Shown here in pieces: positions 29,475 to 39,143 of a stretch of DNA of 64,000 nt (positions are counted from its first letter, which is position 1; each line of letters starts with the position of its first letter). Source of the DNA: Marinilabiliaceae bacterium ANBcel2. Lineage in GTDB: Bacteria > Bacteroidota > Bacteroidia > Bacteroidales > Marinilabiliaceae. The stretch lies in assembly GCA_029688995.1 (NCBI GenBank), contig JARULA010000001.1:1-64000 (forward strand). Reading direction: 5' to 3'. The translations under genes were made by a program, and so were the position numbers. The notes below the pieces were generated by a model. It did not search any database. It saw only the letters and a list, made by a program, of their open reading frames with translations, and was not told where the DNA came from.

Positions 29475-31361
29475 CTACTTTACATAGGCTATAACATCAT
29501 CCTCTTCGATATCATCACCATTATTTACGGCAAATTTCACAAGGGTTCCGGAACTATCAAAACGAACAGCATTATAAGTTTTCATAGCTTCAACATACCC
29601 TGCAATATCACCCGCTTTAACCTGCGTACCAACTTCGATAGGTTTTTCTCCCGGCTCTTTGGTAAGGTAAAAGGTTCCTTCAAGGGGTGAAATTAAAGGC
29701 TCTCCTTCACCGTTTGAATTACTGTTATCGGTTGCAGGCACAGAAGAACTCTGTTGCTCGGTTGTATTTTGTACAGTGGCATCGCCATAAGAGACAGTAA
29801 CTTTAAACTGTTCACCATTAACATCAATATTCATGTGTGAAGGAGTAGCACCTTCGGGTAATCCGGAAGTTGAAGCCTTTGGTTGATCAGCCTCTTTCTC
29901 TTTAGCCTCAATCTCGGCAATCTCATTATTAAAGTTCTCTTTAGCTTTGCCCGACTTATAATTACGGTACTGCTCGGGATGCATCGCCAACTCAAAAAGC
30001 TCCTCATCATCCTGTCCATAATCCCATCCATTCTCATCCATCTCTTTTCTAAAACTGTCAAGAGCATCAGGATAGGGATCCTGAGGATGTCCGGTATAAA
30101 ATTCACGACCTTCCTCTTCAGCCTTTTTTAGTAGTATAGGATCAAGCTTACCGGGAAGTTTTCCACTCTTACCAAGAATCATATCCCAAATATTATCAGC
30201 TATCATACTCCAGCGCTCTTTTCCTTTCTCAACCTGGACTACATTCATTAATGCAATATTTTTAACGTACTGACTAAATGGGGTAACCAGTGGAGGATAT
30301 CCAAGTCGTGGCCATACATATTGAACTTCATCAAACAGCTTAATTAAAAGCTCATCCAAAGAAAGTTCGGGCTTACTGTTTTTCTTTTTCCACTTATTTA
30401 AGCTAACAAGATTCTTTTCAAGATCGGCCATCATACTTCCCATCATACCCCCCGGTAATCCGGGGCCAATAAGAAGTGAGTTCATAAGACGATTTTTGGG
30501 ATTAATAAAATAACCCAGAAAATCATCAATAAACTCTTGTGTTAAGCTACGCACTTTCATGTAAGCTTTCATATTAACCTCTGGTACGTCAAAGCCGGCA
30601 TCCTTAAGCATAGCCTGAACAGTTAAAAGATCTGCATGACCTGTTCCCCAGGAGAGAGGCTCCATGGCAACATCAACATAATCAACACCTGCACGACAAA
30701 CCTCAAGAATTGTTGCTACCTGAAAACCCGGTCCGGCATGACCGTGATAGGTCATTGGAATATCTTTATGCTTTTTACGTATCTCCTTAACTATTTGACC
30801 GAGCCAGGCAGGCCGTGCCACTCCCGCCATATCTTTAAGACATATCTCTTCTGCACCTCCTTTTATAAGCTCATCAGCTAAATCTACATAATATTTTACT
30901 GTATGCACCTCAGAATATGAAATACTCATAGCTGCCTGAGCAACCATGCCACCCTCTTTTGCATATTTTATAGAGTCAAGGATATTACGTGAATCATTTA
31001 ATCCACAAAATGATCTTGCAATATCTGTACCCTGCTTCTTTTTAACTTTATACATAAGCTTTCGAACATCAGCAGGAACCGGAGTCATTCTTATTCCATT
31101 AAGTGCTCGCTCAAGCATATGTGTCTCAATACCGGCATCCTTTAAAGGCTTTGTCCAGGCTCTTACAGCTTTATTGGGATTTTCACCAAAAAGAAGGTTT
31201 ATCTGTTCAAAACCTCCTCCATTGGTTTCAACTCTTGCAAAACACCCCATATCAACAATATGCGGAGCAACTTTCTCCAACTGATCAAGCCGGGGAACAT
31301 ATTTCCCCGATGATTGCCACATATCTCTGTACAACAGAGAAAATTTTATCTTTCTTCCCAT
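29475..31361 (-). CDS. oadA: Oxaloacetate decarboxylase alpha subunit with biotin carrier
   Basis: 628 residues. The carboxyltransferase TIM barrel (about 1-270) carries the metal and catalytic residues in YRDMWQSSGKY, CLKDMAGVARP and YHGHAGPGFQVA. A conserved PYC/OADA domain follows (about 280-460), then a Glu/Lys-rich linker and an acidic stretch, and a C-terminal biotinyl domain (about 555-628) with the biotin-accepting Lys594 in EAMKT. The gene sits 4 bases after oadG and 34 before oadB. Transfers carboxylate from oxaloacetate to biotin. The substrate is inferred from the subunit set; a pyruvate-carboxylase-like role is excluded by the lack of a biotin carboxylase domain. Confidence 0.93.
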   Translation of the reverse strand: MGRKIKFSLLYRDMWQSSGKYVPRLDQLEKVAPHIVDMGCFARVETNGGGFEQINLLFGENPNKAVRAWTKPLKDAGIETHMLERALNGIRMTPVPADVRKLMYKVKKKQGTDIARSFCGLNDSRNILDSIKYAKEGGMVAQAAMSISYSEVHTVKYYVDLADELIKGGAEEICLKDMAGVARPAWLGQIVKEIRKKHKDIPMTYHGHAGPGFQVATILEVCRAGVDYVDVAMEPLSWGTGHADLLTVQAMLKDAGFDVPEVNMKAYMKVRSLTQEFIDDFLGYFINPKNRLMNSLLIGPGLPGGMMGSMMADLEKNLVSLNKWKKKNSKPELSLDELLIKLFDEVQYVWPRLGYPPLVTPFSQYVKNIALMNVVQVEKGKERWSMIADNIWDMILGKSGKLPGKLDPILLKKAEEEGREFYTGHPQDPYPDALDSFRKEMDENGWDYGQDDEELFELAMHPEQYRNYKSGKAKENFNNEIAEIEAKEKEADQPKASTSGLPEGATPSHMNIDVNGEQFKVTVSYGDATVQNTTEQQSSSVPATDNSNSNGEGEPLISPLEGTFYLTKEPGEKPIEVGTQVKAGDIAGYVEAMKTYNAVRFDSSGTLVKFAVNNGDDIEEDDVIAYVK

Positions 31362-31365
31362 AATA

Positions 31366-31644
31366 TTATAATTTTATCTGTTTGCTTACTTTTTTTTCAA
31401 TTTTATCTACTCTCCCCTTCCCTTTTGTTACAACATTAACGGCAGCAACAATAGCAGCAGTTTTAGAAGCACCAATACCAGCTTTAAAAGCTGCTGCAGT
31501 TTTATCTATTCCGCTATCGGGGAAAAATTTATTAACAAAAAAAATAGATCCCTTACCAATTAAAACCACAAATAAAAGAATGATAAAAACAGTTATCATT
31601 CCCACACCTAAAAGAGATAAAGCTTCCTGAAAATAGTTATCCAT
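31366..31644 (-). CDS. oadG: Oxaloacetate decarboxylase gamma chain
   Basis: 92-residue membrane protein with one N-terminal helix (about residues 11-33, GVGMITVFIILLFVVLIGKG) and a basic cytoplasmic tail. OadG assembles the alpha subunit with the membrane subunit OadB. The sequence is short and poorly conserved, so the call leans on position: first gene of the oadGAB unit, 4 bases before oadA. The tail lacks the Zn-binding His cluster seen in some enterobacterial forms. Confidence 0.85.
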   Translation of the reverse strand: MDNYFQEALSLLGVGMITVFIILLFVVLIGKGSIFFVNKFFPDSGIDKTAAAFKAGIGASKTAAIVAAVNVVTKGKGRVDKIEKKVSKQIKL

Positions 31645-31683
31645 ATCTACATTTTTAAATATTTAATCACATTAAGCTATACA

Positions 31684-31716
31684 ATTACAACATCCATATA
31701 TTATTATGGTTGTAAT
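31684..31716. promoter_or_regulatory. Inverted repeat upstream of oadG
   Basis: ATTACAA (31684-31690) mirrors TTGTAAT (31710-31716), and inside it CCATA (31694-31698) mirrors TATGG (31705-31709). The interrupted palindrome lies 40-70 bases upstream of the oadG start and may be an operator or a leader hairpin. I found no clear -7 box for oadG. Confidence 0.35.
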
Positions 31717-31991
31717 AACTTCCTGTATCACCATAACACTACAATATTATGTAGAGAAAATTTTAATTAAAATGAGGTAATTGCTAATATCTTACCAATA
31801 AATTATGGAGTAAAAATATTACTCTATCACAATAATAGTTATTTTTAATGATTTTTAAAAGTATAGCTATTTTTTTTTACAACTCAAAAACAGAGTGTAA
31901 CAAATTGTAAAGAAAACAAAACAGAGAGATTTATTGTTTAAAACATGAGGGTAGATAAAAAAGGTGGATAGATAAAAGAAAGCTAAATAAA

Positions 31992-32107
31992 CAACAAAAG
32001 GCAGTGCCAAAACACTGCCTTATGCCATCCAAAACCAAAACTTAATAAGTACAAAAAGCATTCAGAATTGCATTTAGGCAACCATGAAACATCAACCTTT
32101 TGAATTA
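31992..32107 (-). ncRNA. Candidate small RNA transcription unit
   Basis: A unit of about 115 bases with its own promoter (TTTG-N19-TATATTTG, 32144-32114) and a perfect terminator hairpin (AAGGCAGTG/CACTGCCTT followed by T-rich sequence on the minus strand). It lies in the 650-base gap between rlmB and oadG. A short stem, TTGC/GCAA around CTAAAT, is visible in the 5' part. The only start-to-stop frame is 16 codons (ATGTTTCATGG... to TAA), so it is either a regulatory RNA or a leader/peptide transcript. No known RNA family was recognised. Confidence 0.55.
31994..32021 (-). terminator. Terminator of the candidate small RNA
   Basis: AAGGCAGTG (32021-32013 on the minus strand) pairs perfectly with CACTGCCTT (32006-31998) around a 6-base loop, then TTGTTGTTT. 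There is no T tract on the plus strand, so it acts on minus-strand transcripts. Confidence 0.75.
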
Positions 32108-32113
32108 TTAATT

Positions 32114-32144
32114 CAAATATATCGGTTTAATATTAAAAAACAAA
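32114..32144 (-). promoter_or_regulatory. Consensus Bacteroidota promoter for the candidate small RNA
   Basis: Minus-strand TTTG (32144-32141), 19-base spacer, TATATTTG (32121-32114). Both boxes and the spacing match the phylum consensus; it is one of the best promoters in the window. Confidence 0.65.
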
Positions 32145-32298
32145 ACTTTTTTCTTTGAATTAAAAAATAAAAAATTCACTTTTTCCATTTAAGAAAATCA
32201 CCTTATAGTAACCATATAAACATTACCAAACCAGTTGACAATGCTATGTTTCAATTCAGCTAATTTATATTAAAGAGAGAGAGAGTTTTAACAAGCAG

Positions 32299-33036
32299 CT
32301 ACTCTCGTTGATTTGCTATCTCATAAATTAAGAGTCCGGCAGCCACCGATACATTTAACGACCCAATATCACTTTTAACGGGAATGGAGACCATATTATC
32401 AACCATTTTTGCTACCTGTGAAGAGATGCCTTTATCTTCAGATCCCAATACCAGGGCTACAGGTTTATTTGCGTAGTTTGGCTTACGATAATCAGTTTCA
32501 CTTTTTTCAAAAGCACCTACAATAGAGAAATCATTAGACTTAAGAAACTTCATCACATACCACATCTTTGGCACACGACATACCGGAATGCGAAAAAGGG
32601 CACCGGCCGAGGTTTTTATAGCATCGGCGTTAACTGCTGCACTACCCTTTTCGGGAATAATAATCGCATCTACACCGGCGCACTCAGCAGTACGGGCAAT
32701 TCCTCCAAAGTTACGAATATCGGTTATACCATCTAAAACAAGGTAGAAAGGCGTTTTACCTTTCTCTAAAAGCTCTTTAGTTAGCTTTTCATAGTTGACA
32801 AAATCAATTGGAGAGACAAAAGCTGCTACACCCTGATGACTTATTTTAGTTAGTCGGTCAATTTTTTCGACAGGCACTTTTTGAATTGTAATATTGTGCA
32901 TCTTAAGAAGAGTAGTAAGCTCTTTATAGAGATCTCCTGTTAATCCTTGTTTTACAAGAACTTTATCAATACTCTTTCCACTATTAACTGCCTCAATAAC
33001 AGCTCTTATACCAAATATGGCATTTTTTTTTGACAT
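32299..33036 (-). CDS. rlmB: 23S rRNA 2'-O-methyltransferase, TrmH/SpoU family (RlmB type)
   Basis: 245 residues. An N-terminal L30e-like substrate-binding domain (about 1-75) is followed by a SPOUT knot methyltransferase domain. The three SpoU motifs are present: LDGITDIRNFGGIARTAECAG, LVLGSEDKGIS, and IPVKSDIGSLNVSVAAGLLIYE. RlmB methylates G2251 in 23S rRNA, but the exact nucleotide is inferred from family. It is 30 bases after the ABC-F gene and probably last in the LysM-ABC-F-rlmB series. Confidence 0.9.
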   Translation of the reverse strand: MSKKNAIFGIRAVIEAVNSGKSIDKVLVKQGLTGDLYKELTTLLKMHNITIQKVPVEKIDRLTKISHQGVAAFVSPIDFVNYEKLTKELLEKGKTPFYLVLDGITDIRNFGGIARTAECAGVDAIIIPEKGSAAVNADAIKTSAGALFRIPVCRVPKMWYVMKFLKSNDFSIVGAFEKSETDYRKPNYANKPVALVLGSEDKGISSQVAKMVDNMVSIPVKSDIGSLNVSVAAGLLIYEIANQRE

Positions 33037-33066
33037 AAAATTATCTCTCTTTAAAAGTTTAATTTT

Positions 33067-35037
33067 TTATAAAGATAACAGAGATTCATACTCCTCAAGT
33101 TTAATATGATACTCTTCCCATCTCTCCATCTCCAGGGTAAGCTCTTTTTTAGTATTTTCATACTCAATACATAGCTCTTCATAATTATCCCCCTCATCGG
33201 GATTACTAAGAATTGCATCCAACTCAGAAATACGACTCTCTAGCATCTCAATCTTAGCCTCACTACTATCAACAGCTTTTTGTGTTCGCTTAATTTTACG
33301 ATTTATCTCTCTTCTTTTCTCATAGCTACTCTGCTTATCCTCTTTTTGATTTTGAAAAGAGTTGCTTTCTGCAACTTCAACACTCTTTTTCTCTTTTGCC
33401 TGTCCGGCTATCTCAAGCTCTTTTAATGAATCAAGCTTCTTTTTTTCAAGAAAATCATAAATACCTCCAATATGTTGATGCACTTTCTTATTTGAAAACT
33501 CATACACCTTATCGGCAAGGGAATTTAAAAAATCACGATCATGAGATACCAAAAGTACAGTACCTTCAAATTTTAATAACGCCTCTTTTAATATCTCTTT
33601 TGAGCGCATATCCAAATGGTTGGTAGGCTCATCCATAACCAAAAAATTAACAGGCTCAAGTAAAAGCAGAACCATAGCTAACCTGGTTCTCTCTCCGCCT
33701 GACAATACAGAAACTTTTTTATCTACTGTCTCTCCACTAAAAAGAAATGCGCCCAGCAGGTCTCTTATTTTAGTACGAATATCGCCGCGAGCCACCTTAT
33801 CAACTGTCTCAAAAACTGTAAGGGAATTATCCAATTTATCAGCCTCATTTTGTGCAAAGTAACCAATCTTTACCTGATGCCCCAATTCTATAGTGCCACT
33901 ATACTCAATTTCTCCCAAAATAATGCGGGCCAAAGTAGTTTTTCCCTCTCCGTTTTTACCAACAAACGCAACTTTTTCTCCCCGCTCAAGTTCAAAATCT
34001 ATATTATCAAGTACATCTACCTTTGGATAACTTTTTGAAATACTACTACCCTTTACGGTGATCTTTCCGGAATGAGGAGCAGGAGGAAACTTAATTTTAA
34101 TAGAACTTGTATCAAACTCATCGATCTCAATTCTATCCATCTTATCCAACTGCTTGATACGTGACTGAACCTGTACAGCCTTAGTAGCTTTATATCGAAA
34201 CTTTTCTATAAAAGCTTCGGTCTCTTCAATTTTTTTCTGCTGATTTTTATATGAAGCAATCTGTTTTTCACGTCTCTCCTTTCGAAGCTCGATAAATTCA
34301 CTATAGGATGCTTTATAGTCATATATCTTACCCATGGATATCTCAATGGTTCTATCTGTTATATTATCCAAAAAAGCCCTGTCGTGAGATATAAGCACAA
34401 GTGCACCGGAATAACTTTTAAGATACTCTTCGAGCCATTGAATTGATTCTATATCGAGATGATTGGTAGGCTCATCCAATAATAGAAGATCGGGCCGGCG
34501 TAAAAGAATTTTAGCAAGCTCAATACGCATCCTCCATCCCCCACTAAACTCAGAGGTTGGTCGCTCCAGATCGCTCTGCTTAAAACCCAAACCTTTAAGT
34601 GTGGTTTCAAGGTCCGATAAATAGTTATTACCACCCAAAAGGTTATATTGATCACTCTTCTCGGAGAGTAGATCTATAATATTTAAATAATCATCTGAAT
34701 TATAATCGTTACGACTATTGATTTCAAAGGTGAGATTATCAATCTCTTTTTGAAGTTGTACAATTCTGCTAAAAGCCTTTTCAGCCTCCTCCCTTACCGA
34801 TGTTGTATCAGAATATTTTATATGCTGAGGCAGATAACCTATTGTTACATCTTTTGGGGCGGCAACATTGCCAAAAGAAGGCTCATTTTCGGAAGCTATA
34901 ATTTTTAAGAGAGTTGATTTACCTGCACCATTTTTCCCTACCAATCCTATCCTGTCTTTATCAGTAATTAAAAAAGAGACATCATCAAAAAGTCTAAATC
35001 CTCCAAAATCAACGGTTAACTGATTAATTGCAATCAT
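33067..35037 (-). CDS. ABC-F family ATPase (translation factor type)
   Basis: 656-residue soluble protein with two ATPase domains and no membrane domain. Domain 1 has GKNGAGKST and FSGGWRMRIELAKILLRRPDLLLLDEPTNHLD; domain 2 has GKNGEGKTT and LSGGERTRLAMVLLLLEPVNFLVMDEPTNHLD. A charged linker of about 80 residues joins them and a coiled-coil extension (about 545-656) ends the protein. The layout is that of Uup/YdiF-like ABC-F proteins that act on ribosomes. It is not specifically an antibiotic-resistance type by what I can see. Neighbours are rlmB downstream and the LysM-PBP gene upstream. Confidence 0.92.
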   Translation of the reverse strand: MIAINQLTVDFGGFRLFDDVSFLITDKDRIGLVGKNGAGKSTLLKIIASENEPSFGNVAAPKDVTIGYLPQHIKYSDTTSVREEAEKAFSRIVQLQKEIDNLTFEINSRNDYNSDDYLNIIDLLSEKSDQYNLLGGNNYLSDLETTLKGLGFKQSDLERPTSEFSGGWRMRIELAKILLRRPDLLLLDEPTNHLDIESIQWLEEYLKSYSGALVLISHDRAFLDNITDRTIEISMGKIYDYKASYSEFIELRKERREKQIASYKNQQKKIEETEAFIEKFRYKATKAVQVQSRIKQLDKMDRIEIDEFDTSSIKIKFPPAPHSGKITVKGSSISKSYPKVDVLDNIDFELERGEKVAFVGKNGEGKTTLARIILGEIEYSGTIELGHQVKIGYFAQNEADKLDNSLTVFETVDKVARGDIRTKIRDLLGAFLFSGETVDKKVSVLSGGERTRLAMVLLLLEPVNFLVMDEPTNHLDMRSKEILKEALLKFEGTVLLVSHDRDFLNSLADKVYEFSNKKVHQHIGGIYDFLEKKKLDSLKELEIAGQAKEKKSVEVAESNSFQNQKEDKQSSYEKRREINRKIKRTQKAVDSSEAKIEMLESRISELDAILSNPDEGDNYEELCIEYENTKKELTLEMERWEEYHIKLEEYESLLSL

Positions 35038-35096
35038 TATTTCCCTCTTTTTCTCTTCTTATTAATAGCATATTGAATATTAAGTCGAACACTATT

Positions 35097-37538
35097 TTAG
35101 TTACCTGCCATTATAACTCTTTGAGTAGTTAAATCGGGCTTAAACCTAAGCATATGAATGCCTCTGTTATAAAATCCACTCCAGTTCGAAACTCTTTGAA
35201 ATTTAAAATTAAACTGAACAAGATCCAGATTACACTCGTTAATACAGATATCCAGATTATCTCCATATTTAACAAGGGCCTGAATAAAGTACCCGGCTAC
35301 ATCATAACCCGAAATACCATATCGTGAATATCCCGATGAGGTGCTGGAAAACTGAAAATAGGGAGAGATTGCATGAGGTTCGGTATAATACCACTCTCTA
35401 TATTTGTTAATAAATTTGTTAGTATAATCACAATCATAATCAAGAGCGTACGATGTAAATATTGTTCCATTAAGCTTATGAATATGTGCAGGCTCAACGG
35501 TCTCGTATCGTAACCAATCCGACATGCCGAAAAGTCTAATATCTGCCCCGGTGCGCTCTTTAACTCCTGAAAGCACAGGAATAATACGTGCTACATCGGC
35601 TGTCTCTTTTGAAGGAACTACAATGTAATTTATCTCATCTTTTTTAATAAGTGCCTGTATCTCCACCAAATCATTTGATCCGGGAGAATATTCCCTAAAA
35701 TTAATAGAATCACCATCTAGAGTGTTATGCGAAACTTTTTGCTTTAATTTATCAACAAAATTAACAGCATCCTTATCTTGAGAAGATGGTAAAATAACAA
35801 GAATATTGTGACCTGCTGCCTGTTTTACAATCTCATTGGCCATAATATCATATACAAGAGAATCGGGTGTATTGATATGATATAGATAAGGGTTATTGCC
35901 AATTTCATTGTTAGTATTCGATAATGGATAAATTAGAGGAATAGAGTGCTCTTTGCTAAATTCTGAAACAGGTTTTAAATCACGGCTTTCTGCCGGACCA
36001 ATAATAAGATCAGACTTTTTAAGTGACGGGTCACGCAATGCCCTTTGAATAGAGCTGCGACCACCATATATATCATAAACTGAAAGATCCACATTAATTC
36101 CCTGATTTTTCAATGTATCTAAAGCAAGTAAAACTCCTGAATAGAATTCGGTAAAAATTCGTGAACGAGAAGCTGCGCTGCGAACCGACTGTGAAAATTC
36201 CAAAGTATCATTTTCATTGGTTAAATACTCATTTGTCGATTTAGCAGCAAAAGGAAGTAACAGTGCAACCCTCACCGGCCGTTCATATCCAATGTATTTT
36301 TGCTCCTCACACTCTTTATGTTCGGGTTCTACTACAAAATCATCAAAAAGTGGCTCATCTTCTGGCTCAGTCTCAGACAAAGCGAGAGCAGTACGGTTAG
36401 CAAACCAGGCATCAGTGGGAATATGTAAAACTGCACCGGTTTGTAAATCGGCAAAATCAACATCGGGGTTCACCTCTTTTATCACCTCTATATCAACATG
36501 ATACTCCCTGGAAATTCCAAAAAGAGTTTCCCTGCGACGAACCTCATGAGTTATAAAAAGACGTGACTCATCACGCTGACTTACAGCCTCCTCACTAAAC
36601 AGATCGGGTCGCGGAACTCTTAAACGATAACCAACACGTAAATCATCCTCAGAAACACCGGGATTAGCCTCCTTAATATCTTCAACACTTACCTGATAGC
36701 GCCTACTAATTGAGTAAAGAGTTTGTCCACTCTCAATATTATGATAAAGATAATCTCCACTTTCGATAAACTGACTTGAAGAGGCGCTTTTTTGAGACTC
36801 TTTACTCTCTTGACTACTCTCTGCAGAAGCTCTTCGCAGCTCAGCTTCTCTCTTTTGTTCATCACTGACGGGAATTCTTATTTCGGAACCTACCGATAAG
36901 ACCCCGGATCTAAGTGCAGGATTTAGAGCAATAATATCTTCTACTTCGGTATCATATTCTCTGGATAGTGCATAAAGTGTTTCACGTGGCTGTACAGTAT
37001 GGTATATATATGATTCACCCTTTTCACCCGATGAATCGGCAGCTTCGGTTGAATCATTATCTAAACCTCCAACTTTATCAACCGGAAAGCGTAAAACTGC
37101 ACCTTCAACCAATCCTTCTCTTGTATTACTATTATACTCATAGATAATCTCAAGGGGAACATCATATTTACGGGAAATATAAAAAGCTGTTTGGCCCTTC
37201 TCTACAGTATGATATAGAAAATCTCCTGTACTATCACGCTCTTGATTAGTCTCATTTCTTCCGGATATAACAGGAATTCGTAAAATTTGACCAACTTTTA
37301 GTGATTCAGAGATATCATCATTAGCATCCAGAATCTCCTGCATAGTAACACCATAATCAACACTGATACGATACAAGCCTTCACCACGCTCAATAACATG
37401 AAGATAGTACTCTTTACCATCAAGGACTATACGCTGTAAGTCACGATCATTATCATGCTGTGCATTTATACTGCCCTGAAAAAAAAGTAGAGTAGTAAAT
37501 AAAAGAAACAGGAAGCAATCTATTTTTAAAATCTTCAT
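35097..37538 (-). CDS. Five-LysM protein with periplasmic-binding-protein-like domain
   Basis: 813 residues with signal peptide (about 1-26). Five LysM repeats follow, starting near residues 44, 107, 176, 262 and 332. Each has the H-x-V/I-x-x-x-x-T-x-x-x-I-S-x-x-Y pattern and ends in L-R-I/V-P. The C-terminal 390 residues begin RPVRVALLLPFAAKS and continue FYSGVLLALDTLKNQGI, the type I periplasmic-binding (Peripla_BP_6) fold, as in LpoA-like and amino acid binding proteins. The likely place is the periplasm, bound to peptidoglycan. An LpoA-like role in activating cell-wall synthesis is attractive but unproven. A minus-strand TATCTTTG (37617-37610) is a likely -7 box. Confidence 0.85.
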   Translation of the reverse strand: MKILKIDCFLFLLFTTLLFFQGSINAQHDNDRDLQRIVLDGKEYYLHVIERGEGLYRISVDYGVTMQEILDANDDISESLKVGQILRIPVISGRNETNQERDSTGDFLYHTVEKGQTAFYISRKYDVPLEIIYEYNSNTREGLVEGAVLRFPVDKVGGLDNDSTEAADSSGEKGESYIYHTVQPRETLYALSREYDTEVEDIIALNPALRSGVLSVGSEIRIPVSDEQKREAELRRASAESSQESKESQKSASSSQFIESGDYLYHNIESGQTLYSISRRYQVSVEDIKEANPGVSEDDLRVGYRLRVPRPDLFSEEAVSQRDESRLFITHEVRRRETLFGISREYHVDIEVIKEVNPDVDFADLQTGAVLHIPTDAWFANRTALALSETEPEDEPLFDDFVVEPEHKECEEQKYIGYERPVRVALLLPFAAKSTNEYLTNENDTLEFSQSVRSAASRSRIFTEFYSGVLLALDTLKNQGINVDLSVYDIYGGRSSIQRALRDPSLKKSDLIIGPAESRDLKPVSEFSKEHSIPLIYPLSNTNNEIGNNPYLYHINTPDSLVYDIMANEIVKQAAGHNILVILPSSQDKDAVNFVDKLKQKVSHNTLDGDSINFREYSPGSNDLVEIQALIKKDEINYIVVPSKETADVARIIPVLSGVKERTGADIRLFGMSDWLRYETVEPAHIHKLNGTIFTSYALDYDCDYTNKFINKYREWYYTEPHAISPYFQFSSTSSGYSRYGISGYDVAGYFIQALVKYGDNLDICINECNLDLVQFNFKFQRVSNWSGFYNRGIHMLRFKPDLTTQRVIMAGN

Positions 37539-37648
37539 TTGATAAATCCATATTAAATTTAAAACAGATATTATGTCAACTCTTACATATTAGTTTACAA
37601 ACAAAGTACCAAAGATAAATATTTTCTATACAAAGGCATAATACAATG

Positions 37649-37683
37649 AAAAAACCACATCGCAAATTTTATACGATGTGGTT
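37649..37683 (-). terminator. Terminator of dnaA
   Basis: On the minus strand AACCACATCG (37683-37674) pairs perfectly with CGATGTGGTT (37662-37653), followed by TTTT. It is about 25 bases after the dnaA stop. Confidence 0.88.
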
Positions 37684-37706
37684 CTTCTACGGAGTCATAA
37701 CTAAAC

Positions 37707-39143
37707 TTACATTCTCAGTTGAGCCTCAATCTCTTTTATCTGACTCTTAAAATCTTTATCGGTCTCAATAAGGTTTGTAATGGTTTTACATGCATGCAGT
37801 ACAGTAGCATGATCTTTTTTACCAATTTTTGACCCTATGGCCGACAAAGATGAGTTTGTCATATTTTTAGAAAAATACATAGCAATTTGTCTTGCCTGAA
37901 CTATCTCCCTCTTTCTTGTGCGAGACTGTAGATTTTCGGGCTGCAGACCATAATAGTGACAAACGGTTTTTTGAATAAAATCTACAGAAATCTCTCTTGT
38001 AACCTTTTTTACCAGTTTACTAACAACATCCTGAGCTGTTTCAAGAGTTATCTCCTCTTTATGTATCGTTGATAAAAAGAGAAGAGATATTAATGCTCCC
38101 TCCAATTCACGAACATTATGATTTATATGACTGGCAAGATAGTATACAACATCATCAGAGACAGTTATACCATCTTTATAGATCTTATGCTTCAATATAT
38201 CAATACGTGTTTCAAAACCCGGAGCCTGCAAATCGGCAGGTAAACCCCATTTAAAACGTGATAAAAGACGCTCCTCCATACCTTGTAAATCAGCCGGACG
38301 CTGATCACAGGTTAATATCAACTGTTTGCCCGATTGCTGCAAATGATTGAATATATGAAAAAATGTGTTTTGTGTACCGGTTTTGCCAGCAAACTCCTGA
38401 ATATCATCGACGATTAAAACATCTATCATCTGATAAAAGTTTAAAAAGTCATTTGTAGTATTTCCACGGATAGAGTCGGTATATTGAGTTTGAAATTTAT
38501 TGGCACTTACATATAATACAGTTTTGTCAGGTGAGTGGGTTTTAACATCTACACCAATAGCCTGAGCCAAATGAGTTTTTCCCAGTCCGGAACTACCATA
38601 AATAAATAGCGGATTAAATGCGGTTTTACCCGGGTTTTTAGCTACAGCCATACTTGCTGAACGAGCTAACCTATTGCAATCACCCTCTACAAAATTATCA
38701 AATGTATAATCCGGATTAAGCTGAGGATCAACATTCAACTTCTTAATACCTGGAATAACGAAAGGATTTTTGATATCTGGCTGTCCCTCCTTTTTTGAAG
38801 GAGCCACGGCTCTGTTCCTCAAATCTGAACGATTAGAGGTAGGAAAGTTTAATGTTGAGTCACTTTTGTTAGAGGTCCCCTTATCCATAACCACACTATA
38901 TTCCAACTTTGCCTTTGGACCAATAACACCACGAAGTGCTTTACTGATTAATCCGATATACTGCTCTTCAATAAATTCATAAAAGAAGAGGCTAGGGACC
39001 TGAACGGTTAAATTTCCACCTTCAAGTTTGAGCGGTACTATGGGTTCAAACCATGTTTGAAAAGCCATTGGGTCAATGGATTTTTTTATTATATCCATAC
39101 ACCTGTCCCAGACTTCTTGATGATCCAGTTTCATTTTTAACAA
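37707..39143 (-). CDS. dnaA: Chromosomal replication initiator DnaA
   Basis: 478-residue replication initiator. It has an N-terminal DnaB-interaction domain (about 1-90), a variable linker, the AAA+ domain with Walker A GSSGLGKT and Walker B VLIVDDIQEF, and domain IV with the DnaA signature around NSSLSAIGSKIGKKDHATVLHACKTI. A second in-frame ATG three codons later (39134) is an equally possible start. It is monocistronic with its own terminator. No dnaN or recF follows, and the flanks show no convincing cluster of DnaA boxes, so this need not be the origin. Confidence 0.97.
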   Translation of the reverse strand: MLKMKLDHQEVWDRCMDIIKKSIDPMAFQTWFEPIVPLKLEGGNLTVQVPSLFFYEFIEEQYIGLISKALRGVIGPKAKLEYSVVMDKGTSNKSDSTLNFPTSNRSDLRNRAVAPSKKEGQPDIKNPFVIPGIKKLNVDPQLNPDYTFDNFVEGDCNRLARSASMAVAKNPGKTAFNPLFIYGSSGLGKTHLAQAIGVDVKTHSPDKTVLYVSANKFQTQYTDSIRGNTTNDFLNFYQMIDVLIVDDIQEFAGKTGTQNTFFHIFNHLQQSGKQLILTCDQRPADLQGMEERLLSRFKWGLPADLQAPGFETRIDILKHKIYKDGITVSDDVVYYLASHINHNVRELEGALISLLFLSTIHKEEITLETAQDVVSKLVKKVTREISVDFIQKTVCHYYGLQPENLQSRTRKREIVQARQIAMYFSKNMTNSSLSAIGSKIGKKDHATVLHACKTITNLIETDKDFKSQIKEIEAQLRM

